Under the pieces are notes generated by a model. The model was given only the letters and a program-made list of their open reading frames with translations, was not told where the DNA came from and did not search any database. A stretch of 20,853 nucleotides of DNA from an uncultured Lachnospiraceae bacterium (GTDB lineage Bacteria; Bacillota; Clostridia; Lachnospirales; Lachnospiraceae), in the NCBI GenBank assembly GCA_934371475.1, contig CAKRNX010000024.1, positions 1 to 20,853 on the forward strand, read 5' to 3'. Position numbers and translations under genes: made by a program. Numbering within the stretch: position 1 is the stretch's first letter; every line of letters starts with the position of its first letter. Shown here in pieces: positions 13,769 to 20,700 of this stretch.

Positions 13769-13933
13769 TAGAGCGTGTTTGAAAAAACATTTCCGCGATC
13801 TGCAAGCCCCACTTTGCGTTATATTTTGCCCTTATTCGGTTGACGTAGCCCCGCTACGCCGCCCTCATTCGGGCGAAATCTCCCACAAACTGGAACTCGC
13901 AGCTCACAAAAAGCCTTTTTCAAACACACTCTA
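13769..13933. mobile_element. MITE-like element, 165 bp, with 16-bp terminal inverted repeats and TA at both ends
   Basis: GAGCGTGTTTGAAAAA (13771-13786) and TTTTTCAAACACACTC (13916-13931) are inverted, with one mismatch. A TA dinucleotide flanks each (13769-13770, 13932-13933), as expected for IS630/Tc1-mariner type target duplication. There is no coding capacity. Inside, GTAGCCCCGCTAC and GCCCTCATTCGGGC form small hairpins. It inserted just after a terminator. Confidence 0.8.
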
Positions 13934-13935
13934 GG

Positions 13936-13999
13936 GTGTCAAAACACTTTGTTTACAGATTACACGGATTGTTACAGGTGGGGTTAGACCTTTTGACAC
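13936..13999. repeat. Small inverted-repeat element, 64 bp
   Basis: GTGTCAAAA (13936-13944) and TTTTGACAC (13991-13999) are perfect 9-bp inverted ends around 46 bp. It directly abuts the MITE. It is non-coding and may be a separate miniature element or a remnant; no family is recognised with certainty. Confidence 0.55.
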
Positions 14000-14005
14000 T
14001 GTAGT

Positions 14006-14033
14006 CTTCACAGGAAATTGCGTCCTGCGAAAG
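14006..14033 (+). repeat. Repeat B hairpin, partial copy
   Basis: CTTCACAGGA (14006-14015) and TCCTGCGAAAG (14023-14033) around AAATTGCG, followed by AAAAGCCTCCG. Same loop and 3' flank as the hairpin at 20733-20761, with changed stem bases. The rest of repeat B is missing or too diverged here. Confidence 0.6.
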
Positions 14034-14197
14034 AAAAGCCTCCGCATGGCGTACACTGTCGTGGGACAATGGCTTTGCGCCGGCCGAAACAGAGGGAACT
14101 GCATACACAGCTTGCTCTGGCGCAGAACAAATATGTAAAAAAGAATGTTACAGTAAATGGACAAAATAAGTATTCGGATATCTGGAAAGTATAGAGC

Positions 14198-14836
14198 ATG
14201 GAACAAAGTGGGATGAGAATGTCTGATTTGCCGGTATCTGAAGATATAATTAAAATGGAGCGTGAGGGAATGGAAAACAGAGAAATTGGTTTACTGGAAC
14301 ATTTTTTTTCGTCCGCCGGGCAGAAACAGCAGGAAAATGCAAAAAAATTGCTGCATCTGGCTGCGGAAAGACTGGTCAGAGCAGGAGCAAAAGAGGTAGA
14401 ATATCATGGAGATGACAGTATGCTGACGTTTCAGGTCAGGCTGCGCAGAGAATCGCAGGAGTACACCAGCGTGGGCTATCGGCTGTGGGTGATGCCCGGG
14501 GCAGAGCAGTATCAGCTGCAGCAGGCTGCGCTGTGGGGCAGAGATCAGCAGACGGCAGGAGTTCTGCGATGGTATGTCAGACACAGGAATGAGGAGCTGC
14601 CAAGAGGGATCTTTTACCGGCAGGATCCGGTGCTGCTGGAGAGCAGGATCGGGATCCGCAGCGGATGGGAGACGGATCTGGTGCGGCGGGTCGGCGATAT
14701 GAACCGGGTGATGGAAGAGGATTATAAGATCCTGGAACCGCTGGGAAGGGGCGTGGTTCCGGAGAGTGTCAGGAATTGCATCAGGGAAGAATACAGCAGG
14801 TATGAGAGGGAAATGAGTCATGACGTCACTGTTTGA
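14198..14836 (+). CDS. Unrecognised soluble protein, first gene of the kinase/pseudokinase set
   Basis: This 212-residue protein has no signal peptide and no membrane segment, so it is probably cytoplasmic. I do not recognise a family. It is rich in Glu, Arg and Gln. There is a helical stretch at about 35-60 (AGQKQQENAKKLLHLAAERL), a more strand-like middle with VEYHGDDSMLTFQVRL and TSVGYRLWVMPGAEQY, and a charged helical end, NCIREEYSRYEREM. The start is uncertain: ATG 14198 has GGAAAG upstream, and in-frame ATGs 6 and 8 codons in are possible. Its end overlaps the next gene by 17 nt, so the two are translationally coupled. That and shared orientation tie it to the downstream kinase genes, but its role is unknown. 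Confidence 0.75.
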   Translation: MEQSGMRMSDLPVSEDIIKMEREGMENREIGLLEHFFSSAGQKQQENAKKLLHLAAERLVRAGAKEVEYHGDDSMLTFQVRLRRESQEYTSVGYRLWVMPGAEQYQLQQAALWGRDQQTAGVLRWYVRHRNEELPRGIFYRQDPVLLESRIGIRSGWETDLVRRVGDMNRVMEEDYKILEPLGRGVVPESVRNCIREEYSRYEREMSHDVTV

Positions 14837-16202
14837 GAAAATGATACAGGATTTCAGCAGAAAAGATACGGCAGAACTGCTGGGAGAATGTATGGAGATG
14901 AATGAAAGCAGGATCCGGAAGATACCGGTCCGTTACCGTCTGATTGCATTGGGATTTGTCACAGGGATGGGTCTGGAACAGCTGGAGCAGAAGCTGGAGG
15001 AAAATGGCTGCGGCCGCCTGTATGCCCGCAATCCCATCGAGGCCAGCCTGATCTATGCATTCAAAAACGGGATTTCTTATGCGGAATGGAAGCGGCTGGA
15101 GGCCATATGCGAGCAGATGGAGGAAGAAAACGGACTGAAAGATCCGTGGTTTAACGGTTCCAGCGTCTCCTATCGGGAGCTGAAGGACTATGTGAAGGTA
15201 AATTCTGACGGTTCGGGCAATGAATATCGAACAGGACGGATTACGAGAGAGCTGCAGGATCAGCTGCGGATGACCGGGAGCGAGGAAGATTTCAGACAGT
15301 TCCTTCAGATGAACTGGGAGAGCTTCCGTCCCCTTCGGGAGAAAGCGAGATACTACTTCTGCAAATTTCTGAATTACTATGTTGAAGAGAAGGCGGAAGC
15401 CTACCTGGCAGCCAGACGAAACGGGTTTGGCCTGGAGCAGGCGGGGCTGGATCTGAATATTCTGAAATGTACGGCGCAGCTGCGCAGAAAATTTAGCAGT
15501 GAGCAGGAGATCTGGGAGGTGCTGGAGGCATCCAGCATTTCCTTTGGCAATCTGTATGATGCGTTTAACTACTATTACTTTGGATACATTTCCATGGACT
15601 GGATGGAAGTATTGCTCGACTATTACGGGGGCGACTTGACGAGGCTTGGAGAAAATCAGAAGCGGGAGTTGGCCAGAGCTCTGCGCGCCTACGATGGCCA
15701 CTGGAAAAATTATACGGATGATGAGGTGCTGCGCCGGAAATGGGAACAGATTGAGCGGCAGGAACAGATGCTGGATCGGCAGTATTCGCTGGAAGAACAG
15801 GAACAGGCCGGGAGTGCGGTGAGAGGATACCAGAAAAACCGCTCCGGGGAAAAGTCTGTCCGCAGTTATATCAAGGGGACACTGGATCTGGACCGGACGA
15901 CACTGATCTGTTATCTCTTGTTTTTCGGAAAAGAATTTCTCAATCACCGAGAGCGGAGACTTACGCGGGAACGTCTGGATAGGATCCTGCTGGAATGCGG
16001 TTATCCGGCGCTGCGCGGAAATGATGATTTTGACAGCTTTCTGCTCCAGTATCTGGCGGCGGAAGACAGAGTGGATTATCTGATGGAGAGCGTGACAAAG
16101 AGCGCTATGGAAGAGAAAAATTTTTATCTGTATCATATGTATCGCGGTTCTGTCAGTGAGGACAGGCTGTTGAAGGAGTTGATGCATCAGATAGGGAAGT
16201 GA
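14820..16202 (+). CDS. Unrecognised mostly helical protein, coupled to the preceding gene
   Basis: This 460-residue soluble protein has no signal peptide or TM segment and no recognised family. It looks almost entirely alpha-helical: repeated blocks such as ELLGECMEMNESRI, GMGLEQLEQKLEENG, AFKNGISYAEWKRLEAICE, AYLAARRNGFGLEQAG, then a Gln/Glu-rich, coiled-coil-like stretch near 305-335. The C-terminal part (380-460, SYIKGTLDLDRTTLICYLLFF onward) could be a separate helical domain. The paired short helices recall repeat-type scaffolds, but the spacing is irregular. The start ATG lies in the last codons of the upstream gene. The stop TGA (16200-16202) lies inside repeat A copy 3, so the last four or five codons come from the repeat. 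A partner or substrate role for the kinase is inference from context only. Confidence 0.8.
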   Translation: MTSLFEKMIQDFSRKDTAELLGECMEMNESRIRKIPVRYRLIALGFVTGMGLEQLEQKLEENGCGRLYARNPIEASLIYAFKNGISYAEWKRLEAICEQMEEENGLKDPWFNGSSVSYRELKDYVKVNSDGSGNEYRTGRITRELQDQLRMTGSEEDFRQFLQMNWESFRPLREKARYYFCKFLNYYVEEKAEAYLAARRNGFGLEQAGLDLNILKCTAQLRRKFSSEQEIWEVLEASSISFGNLYDAFNYYYFGYISMDWMEVLLDYYGGDLTRLGENQKRELARALRAYDGHWKNYTDDEVLRRKWEQIERQEQMLDRQYSLEEQEQAGSAVRGYQKNRSGEKSVRSYIKGTLDLDRTTLICYLLFFGKEFLNHRERRLTRERLDRILLECGYPALRGNDDFDSFLLQYLAAEDRVDYLMESVTKSAMEEKNFYLYHMYRGSVSEDRLLKELMHQIGK

Positions 16203-16361
16203 CTCCCACCTCTATAGGTGGGGGAAAAAATTAGTATCAGTGGTGGGAGTCAATCCCCCATCTGATATAGCCTCTGGCAAGATTGCAGAGGTGCGCAGAA
16301 GAAATATGTCATGCAGACGCATGACGCGCACCTCGCAGCAAGAATGCCAGGGCATTCTTGA
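16185..16361 (+). repeat. Repeat A, copy 3, inside the kinase gene set
   Basis: CATCAGAT (16185-16192) and ATCTGATA (16260-16267) are the outer arms, with TGACTCCCACC, CCACCT-CTAT-AGGTGG and GGTGGGAGTCA inside. The palindrome in the tail has lost 11 nt (ATATTTCTTCT) from its right arm compared with copy 2. The AAGAATGCC/GGCATTCTT hairpin is kept (spacer AG). It fills the whole 179-bp gap between the helical protein gene and the kinase gene; no promoter module precedes it. Confidence 0.9.
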
Positions 16362-16381
16362 ATAACAGACTGGGAGGAGTT

Positions 16382-19225
16382 ATGTCGGAGAATTGGAGCG
16401 GCACGCTGCCGGAGAGGACAGTTCTGGATGGCAGATATCGGATCCGCAGAGTGCTGGGGATGGGCGGATTCGGGATTACCTATGAGGCGGTAGATGAAAA
16501 AGTACACCGACAGGTGGCGGTGAAAGAGCTTTTTGCCAGAAATTATATGGAGCGAAAGGGAGACAATTCTTTTCGTATTACGCTTCAGGGGAGCGGGGAG
16601 AAGCAGGAATTTGAGGCAGTCAAGCAGGAATTTCTGCAGGAAGCCAGAACGGTGAGCAATTTTTCGGCAGAGCCCGGTGTGGTGCAGATCCTGGATTATT
16701 TTGAAGAAAACAATACGGCGTATCTGGTGATGGAATATCTGGACGGCATCAGCCTGGAGCAGCATTTTGAACAGGAAGGGCTGATGGATGCAGGAGAACT
16801 GTTTGCCATGGTGATCCCGCTGATGGGGACATTGGATAAGATCCATCGCTGCGGTGTGATACACAGAGACATCAGCCCGGACAATATTATGGTAATGGGA
16901 AATCCCGGTACGGACGATGGGAGCGTGTGGCGGCTGAAATTGATAGACTTCGGTTCGGCTCGGGATTATATGAAAGCGCAGTCATATACGGTAGAATTAA
17001 AAAATGGCTATGCGCCGCCAGAACAGTATTCAGAAGCAGACGCGCAGGGACCCTGGACAGATATCTATGCGCTGTGCGGAACAATTTACCGCGGGATCAC
17101 AGGGCAGAATCCGCTTCTCTCCGCGGCGCGCAGCTTTCATGATGATCTGAAGATGCCGTCAGAGCTTGGCATTTCCATAGATCCGGGGCTTGAGAGGATC
17201 CTGAAAAAAGGGCTGAACATTCAGCCGAAAGACCGTTATCAGAGTATGGGACAGATGCTTCGGGAAGTAAAGCTGCGGATGGCATCCGGGAAGAAAACAA
17301 GAGGCGGCGGAAAAAAATTTCTGGCCGCCTGTGCGATGTTTGGAGCGGCTGTGCTGATCGGACTGACCGGATATCGCTATAAGCAGGCCCACCGGGTTGA
17401 GCTGTTTTTCGGATATGAAAAAACAGAGACGATCCTGCTGACTTCTGATGAGACGATGAGCAGCAGAGAGTACCGGGAGGCGGCAGATATCGTCAGGCAG
17501 AGGCTGGATGTGCTGACTGGCGAGGACAGATATCTGATGGAGATAAGGGAAACAGGGCTGGAGATTACGTTGCCTCTGGCTTTTTTTGAGGATGGCAGCC
17601 TGACAGATGGAATAGAAAAGAAAGTAAAACAGTATCTTTCACAGCCTCTGGAAACGTATGTGACGGTGGTAGAGCGCGGTGAGAGCGGCACGCATTATGA
17701 GATGGAGCCGATTGAGCGGGACGATGTGGCTTGTGTGGAAAAAAAGGAAGGAGAACCACCGGTGGAGTATCACCTTCCGGAAGATATGAGCGCCAGTTAT
17801 TCCCATGATGCAGAGAATGGATACTGGGAAATTCATCTGACAGAGGAGGCAGGTTCCCGTCTGAAAGAAAAAATGCAGGAAAAGCTGCAGAACGATCCGG
17901 AGGATTACATGATGCTGGTTGTGGATCCGGGGAGCTGGGATCGAAAAAAATATGCGTTTTATACGGATCCGGATGGAGACTGGACGGTGTTTTACCAGAA
18001 CTGCGGGGAAAACAGCGGTGAAAGATGGAAGCTGTTCTGGGAGATCCCGCCGCTTGCGTCAGCTCTTGAGGTAAAGTACGAGATACCGGCAGACTGGGAA
18101 GAAAAGAGCGGCATGTGGGGGGAGTACCAGCGTCAGGTCGGGCAGATAGAAGAACCGGCGGTGACACTGCTGTACGGAGGTGATTACGATCAGGCAATGA
18201 CGGACGGTGCCTGGGGCAGCCAGCTGTACGAGCTCAAGTACAAGGCAGATGCGCTGCAAAAGCCTTATGCGGTGGGGAATGTGCCGGATGGGAGCGGCAG
18301 AATTGTGCTGCGTATGGCGCAGCAGGACTGCAATGAATTTATTGGCCGGGAGCTGGCGGCAAAACAGCAGAATGTCTGGCTGTGCGACGGGACGGCAGAG
18401 GATCTGGGGAATTCTGACTATTTCCGCAAATTTGGAGAGCTGGAGTTAAAAAAAGGGCAGGATGGAACCTGGATTTTGGATTATGAGATCGGTGAGAATG
18501 AGCTGGAAAAGGTGCAGGCCTGGGAACAGGAGCTGCTGGATGACGGAAAAGACAGTCTTTATCTGGCGGCGGGCGGATATCTGCTGGCGCGGATGGAACT
18601 GAGCAGCGTGACGCAGACAGGATCTCATGAATTTCGGGAGAATCTCTGGAGCCTGGACGGATGCTTTGAGGAAGAAGATCTGCCTTTGCTGCGTCTGCTG
18701 GAGCGGGCGCAGAATACGGAGAGTGACGGATATATAACAGGTGTTTACTGCCTTGAGGCACAGTACAGTTCAGCGGAGCACAGGGTGGAGGCGCAGGGAC
18801 AGACGCAGAACCGTCAGCTGGTTCCGCGTTCAGATGAGCTGCAGCGGATCGGACAGGTGCTTGGTGTGCTGAATCCGCAGGCAGGGGTCAGAGAATCCAG
18901 AGGGTATGTGAATGAGCTGGATATCTGTCTGCATATGGATCTGGATAAAGCTTACGCGGAAAAAATGATTGAGACGATGAGGCAGCTGTTTGAGACATGC
19001 GGGGAGGATCTGGCATATTATGGGAGGATTGTGTGGTATCCGGGCAGCAGCGAAAATGGCCAGCATATCACTATTGCCGTCAAAAAGGGGAAGAGGGAAC
19101 TGCTTTATTACCGTGGAATGGATTCGGATCCGGAGCAGCAGGCAATTATGGAACTGCTCAAGGAGAGCAAATTATTCCGGGAATATCTGACAGAAGAATC
19201 TTTTCGACATACTGCGTGGTGGTGA
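16382..19225 (+). CDS. Transmembrane Ser/Thr protein kinase with large extracellular domain
   Basis: This 947-residue receptor-type kinase has an intracellular Hanks-type domain at about 17-300: Gly loop GMGGFG (26-31), VAVKE Lys48, HRDISPDN (161-168, catalytic Asp163), DFG (189-191) and APPEQ (211-215). Ser165 replaces the usual catalytic-loop Lys of HRDLKP; otherwise it looks active. A basic linker KKTRGGGKK leads to one TM (about 313-331), placing residues 332-947 outside. The first outer part (345-530) resembles SecD periplasmic segments (EAADIVRQRLDVL, WEIHLTEEAGSRL). The part from 588 is homologous to the ectodomain of the next protein. The ATG at 16382 was chosen for GGGAGGAG upstream; an in-frame TTG at 16358 lies in repeat A. 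There are no PASTA repeats, so it is not a PrkC orthologue. The signal sensed is unknown. Confidence 0.9.
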   Translation: MSENWSGTLPERTVLDGRYRIRRVLGMGGFGITYEAVDEKVHRQVAVKELFARNYMERKGDNSFRITLQGSGEKQEFEAVKQEFLQEARTVSNFSAEPGVVQILDYFEENNTAYLVMEYLDGISLEQHFEQEGLMDAGELFAMVIPLMGTLDKIHRCGVIHRDISPDNIMVMGNPGTDDGSVWRLKLIDFGSARDYMKAQSYTVELKNGYAPPEQYSEADAQGPWTDIYALCGTIYRGITGQNPLLSAARSFHDDLKMPSELGISIDPGLERILKKGLNIQPKDRYQSMGQMLREVKLRMASGKKTRGGGKKFLAACAMFGAAVLIGLTGYRYKQAHRVELFFGYEKTETILLTSDETMSSREYREAADIVRQRLDVLTGEDRYLMEIRETGLEITLPLAFFEDGSLTDGIEKKVKQYLSQPLETYVTVVERGESGTHYEMEPIERDDVACVEKKEGEPPVEYHLPEDMSASYSHDAENGYWEIHLTEEAGSRLKEKMQEKLQNDPEDYMMLVVDPGSWDRKKYAFYTDPDGDWTVFYQNCGENSGERWKLFWEIPPLASALEVKYEIPADWEEKSGMWGEYQRQVGQIEEPAVTLLYGGDYDQAMTDGAWGSQLYELKYKADALQKPYAVGNVPDGSGRIVLRMAQQDCNEFIGRELAAKQQNVWLCDGTAEDLGNSDYFRKFGELELKKGQDGTWILDYEIGENELEKVQAWEQELLDDGKDSLYLAAGGYLLARMELSSVTQTGSHEFRENLWSLDGCFEEEDLPLLRLLERAQNTESDGYITGVYCLEAQYSSAEHRVEAQGQTQNRQLVPRSDELQRIGQVLGVLNPQAGVRESRGYVNELDICLHMDLDKAYAEKMIETMRQLFETCGEDLAYYGRIVWYPGSSENGQHITIAVKKGKRELLYYRGMDSDPEQQAIMELLKESKLFREYLTEESFRHTAWW

Positions 19226-19230
19226 CAGAC

Positions 19231-20670
19231 ATGGAGAGAGAATATACAGCAAATGAGAATGTTTCAGAAAGTATGACAGAAACAGAAAATAAGAATGCCT
19301 CAGAAGGTGGGAGACGAGAACGGCCGGAGGGAATCCGGCTTTCTGATTATATAAGGGAAAGAGGGCGGATCACGGAGGAGGAGCTGGCGATGATGATCCG
19401 ACCGCTGGCGGCAGATCTTGCGGGACTGGAGAAGGCCGGAGTGACGGATCTGCCGGTGACATCTGCGCTTCTTTACAAAAATGATGATGGCGGACTGAGC
19501 CTTCCGCAGGATATCTGTGGGCAGGAAGGGAGACAGTCCGGAGGTGGTTATGTGTATGCGCTGTGCGAGATCCTTTATGAGGGAGTCAGCGGCAGAAAAC
19601 CACCGTCCAGGATGCTGAGAATTTTGTTTGATGAGATGCAGCCGCTGGAAGAATGTGGTGTAAAAGCAGATGCGTCGTTTCGGAAAATTGTGGAAAAGGG
19701 TCTGCACCTGGAAGCGGGAGACTCTTATCGGGATTGCACAGAACTGGAGCAGGAGCTGTCCTCCTGGCTTGCACGGCGGCGGCAGAAGAAGAAAGAGAGA
19801 AATTACAGAAGGACAGGAGCTGCGTTGCTGCTGGCAGTGACGGTGCTGCTGGTCATACAAGTGAGCGAGCGTGGGGAGGAAAAACTGCGGAGTATGCTTG
19901 AAACATGGCCTGGGCGGGAGGATGCAATACGGTTTAACTGGCTGGAGCGGATCAATGAAAAGGCAGAGCACTGGACGAATGGAGCACAGATCGGGGAACC
20001 GGCAGTTACCATGGAATACAGCTGCGAGGAGGACTGGAAGAAAAATGGGGGTGATTATTATTATAATCTCAGTGATCTCTCTGAACGGTTGGAAACGCTG
20101 CAGGTGCCGTATGCCATAGGGACAGCGGGGAAGAATGGAGCGAAACTGGTGATCCGGATGAAACAGGCGGATATGTCAGAGTTTCTGATGGAGATCCTGT
20201 GCAGCTACGGATCGCTGTACCTAGAAGATCAGCAGGGCAGTCGCGAGCTGCTTTCTGAGGCAAAGATCGTGCCGGAGATGAGAGAACAGGATGACTCCGG
20301 CTGGCATGTCACATTTCGCGGGACGTCTGAGAGCACGCAGAAATTCTTGCAGAATGCGGAAGAGAAGCAGGAAATGATCTATCTTTGCTTCCGGAATGAT
20401 CGGCTGGCGGAGCTGAAACTGGCACAGATACCGGAACTGAAAGAGAACAGATACGATCTGTTCTTCACAAAAATGCTGCTGGGAGACGGAAAAGTGACGG
20501 AGGAAATGAACCGTATCGCAGATCTTCTGAAGGTAATTGACCAATATGGAAATATGAAATCATCATTCTCGCTGGAGTTGGTGCAGTACAGCAGCAGCGA
20601 GGCAGAGGCGGGCGAGCGGCAGGAATGGCGGAAGGAGTGGGAACTGACCCAAACATCAGATGTGAGGTGA
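19231..20670 (+). CDS. Membrane pseudokinase paralogous to the upstream kinase
   Basis: This 479-residue protein starts 5 nt after the kinase gene stop, with no ribosome site, so translational coupling is likely. Residues 35-180 align with the kinase from SLEQHF onward: LSDYIRERGRITEEELAMMI, LEKAGV, YVYALCEILYEGVSG and FRKIVEKGLHLEAGDSYRD. The Gly loop, VAVK lysine, HRD and DFG are absent (DLPVTSALL and LPQDI stand in their places), so catalysis is not expected. A basic stretch (182-194) and a TM (195-211) follow. Ectodomain residues 253-400 match kinase 588-740: IGEPAVT against IEEPAVT, QVPYAIG against QKPYAVG, KLVIRM against RIVLRM. The last codons and TGA stop fall in repeat A copy 5. Upstream in-frame starts would overlap the kinase gene by over 200 nt and are rejected. 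It is probably a regulatory partner of the kinase. Confidence 0.85.
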   Translation: MEREYTANENVSESMTETENKNASEGGRRERPEGIRLSDYIRERGRITEEELAMMIRPLAADLAGLEKAGVTDLPVTSALLYKNDDGGLSLPQDICGQEGRQSGGGYVYALCEILYEGVSGRKPPSRMLRILFDEMQPLEECGVKADASFRKIVEKGLHLEAGDSYRDCTELEQELSSWLARRRQKKKERNYRRTGAALLLAVTVLLVIQVSERGEEKLRSMLETWPGREDAIRFNWLERINEKAEHWTNGAQIGEPAVTMEYSCEEDWKKNGGDYYYNLSDLSERLETLQVPYAIGTAGKNGAKLVIRMKQADMSEFLMEILCSYGSLYLEDQQGSRELLSEAKIVPEMREQDDSGWHVTFRGTSESTQKFLQNAEEKQEMIYLCFRNDRLAELKLAQIPELKENRYDLFFTKMLLGDGKVTEEMNRIADLLKVIDQYGNMKSSFSLELVQYSSSEAEAGERQEWRKEWELTQTSDVR

Positions 20671-20699
20671 CTCCCAACTTTGATATAGTTTCGGCAATC
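20654..20699 (+). repeat. Repeat A, copy 5, internally deleted
   Basis: CATCAGATGTGAGGTGACTC then CCAAC joins directly to TTTGATATAGTTTCGGCAA: the left end and the right flank are kept and the central hairpin is lost. It includes the stop codon of the pseudokinase gene and runs straight into repeat B copy 2. Confidence 0.75.
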
Positions 20700-20700
20700 T

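Larger units (their letters stand above)
13653..14197. other. 545-bp intergenic region with terminator, MITE, inverted-repeat element and repeat B hairpin
   Basis: It holds, in order, the paralogue 4 terminator, a 165-bp TA-flanked MITE, a 64-bp inverted-repeat element and a repeat B hairpin (14006-14033). About 165 bp of unassigned sequence follows, leading to the next gene. I saw no convincing promoter for the gene at 14198; TTACAG with TATTCG at 17 nt just upstream is too weak to call. Confidence 0.7.

Noticed and set aside
14826..16187. 453-codon open frame on the minus strand
   Set aside because: It is opposite the plus-strand helical protein gene, which is coupled to its neighbour. The minus frame has no ribosome site or family features and is an antisense shadow.
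16358..16381. TTG start giving 8 more residues to the kinase
   Set aside because: It lies in repeat A without a ribosome site, whereas ATG 16382 has GGGAGGAG directly upstream.
18997..19230. Longer pseudokinase start overlapping the kinase gene
   Set aside because: The extra 78 residues are a frame-shifted reading of conserved kinase ectodomain codons; ATG 19231 fits a coupled start.
14198..20670. Kinase cassette as a phage defence island
   Set aside because: No nuclease, toxin, reverse transcriptase, STAND ATPase or phage gene is nearby, and the kinase has a large outer domain. Nothing in the sequence supports defence.
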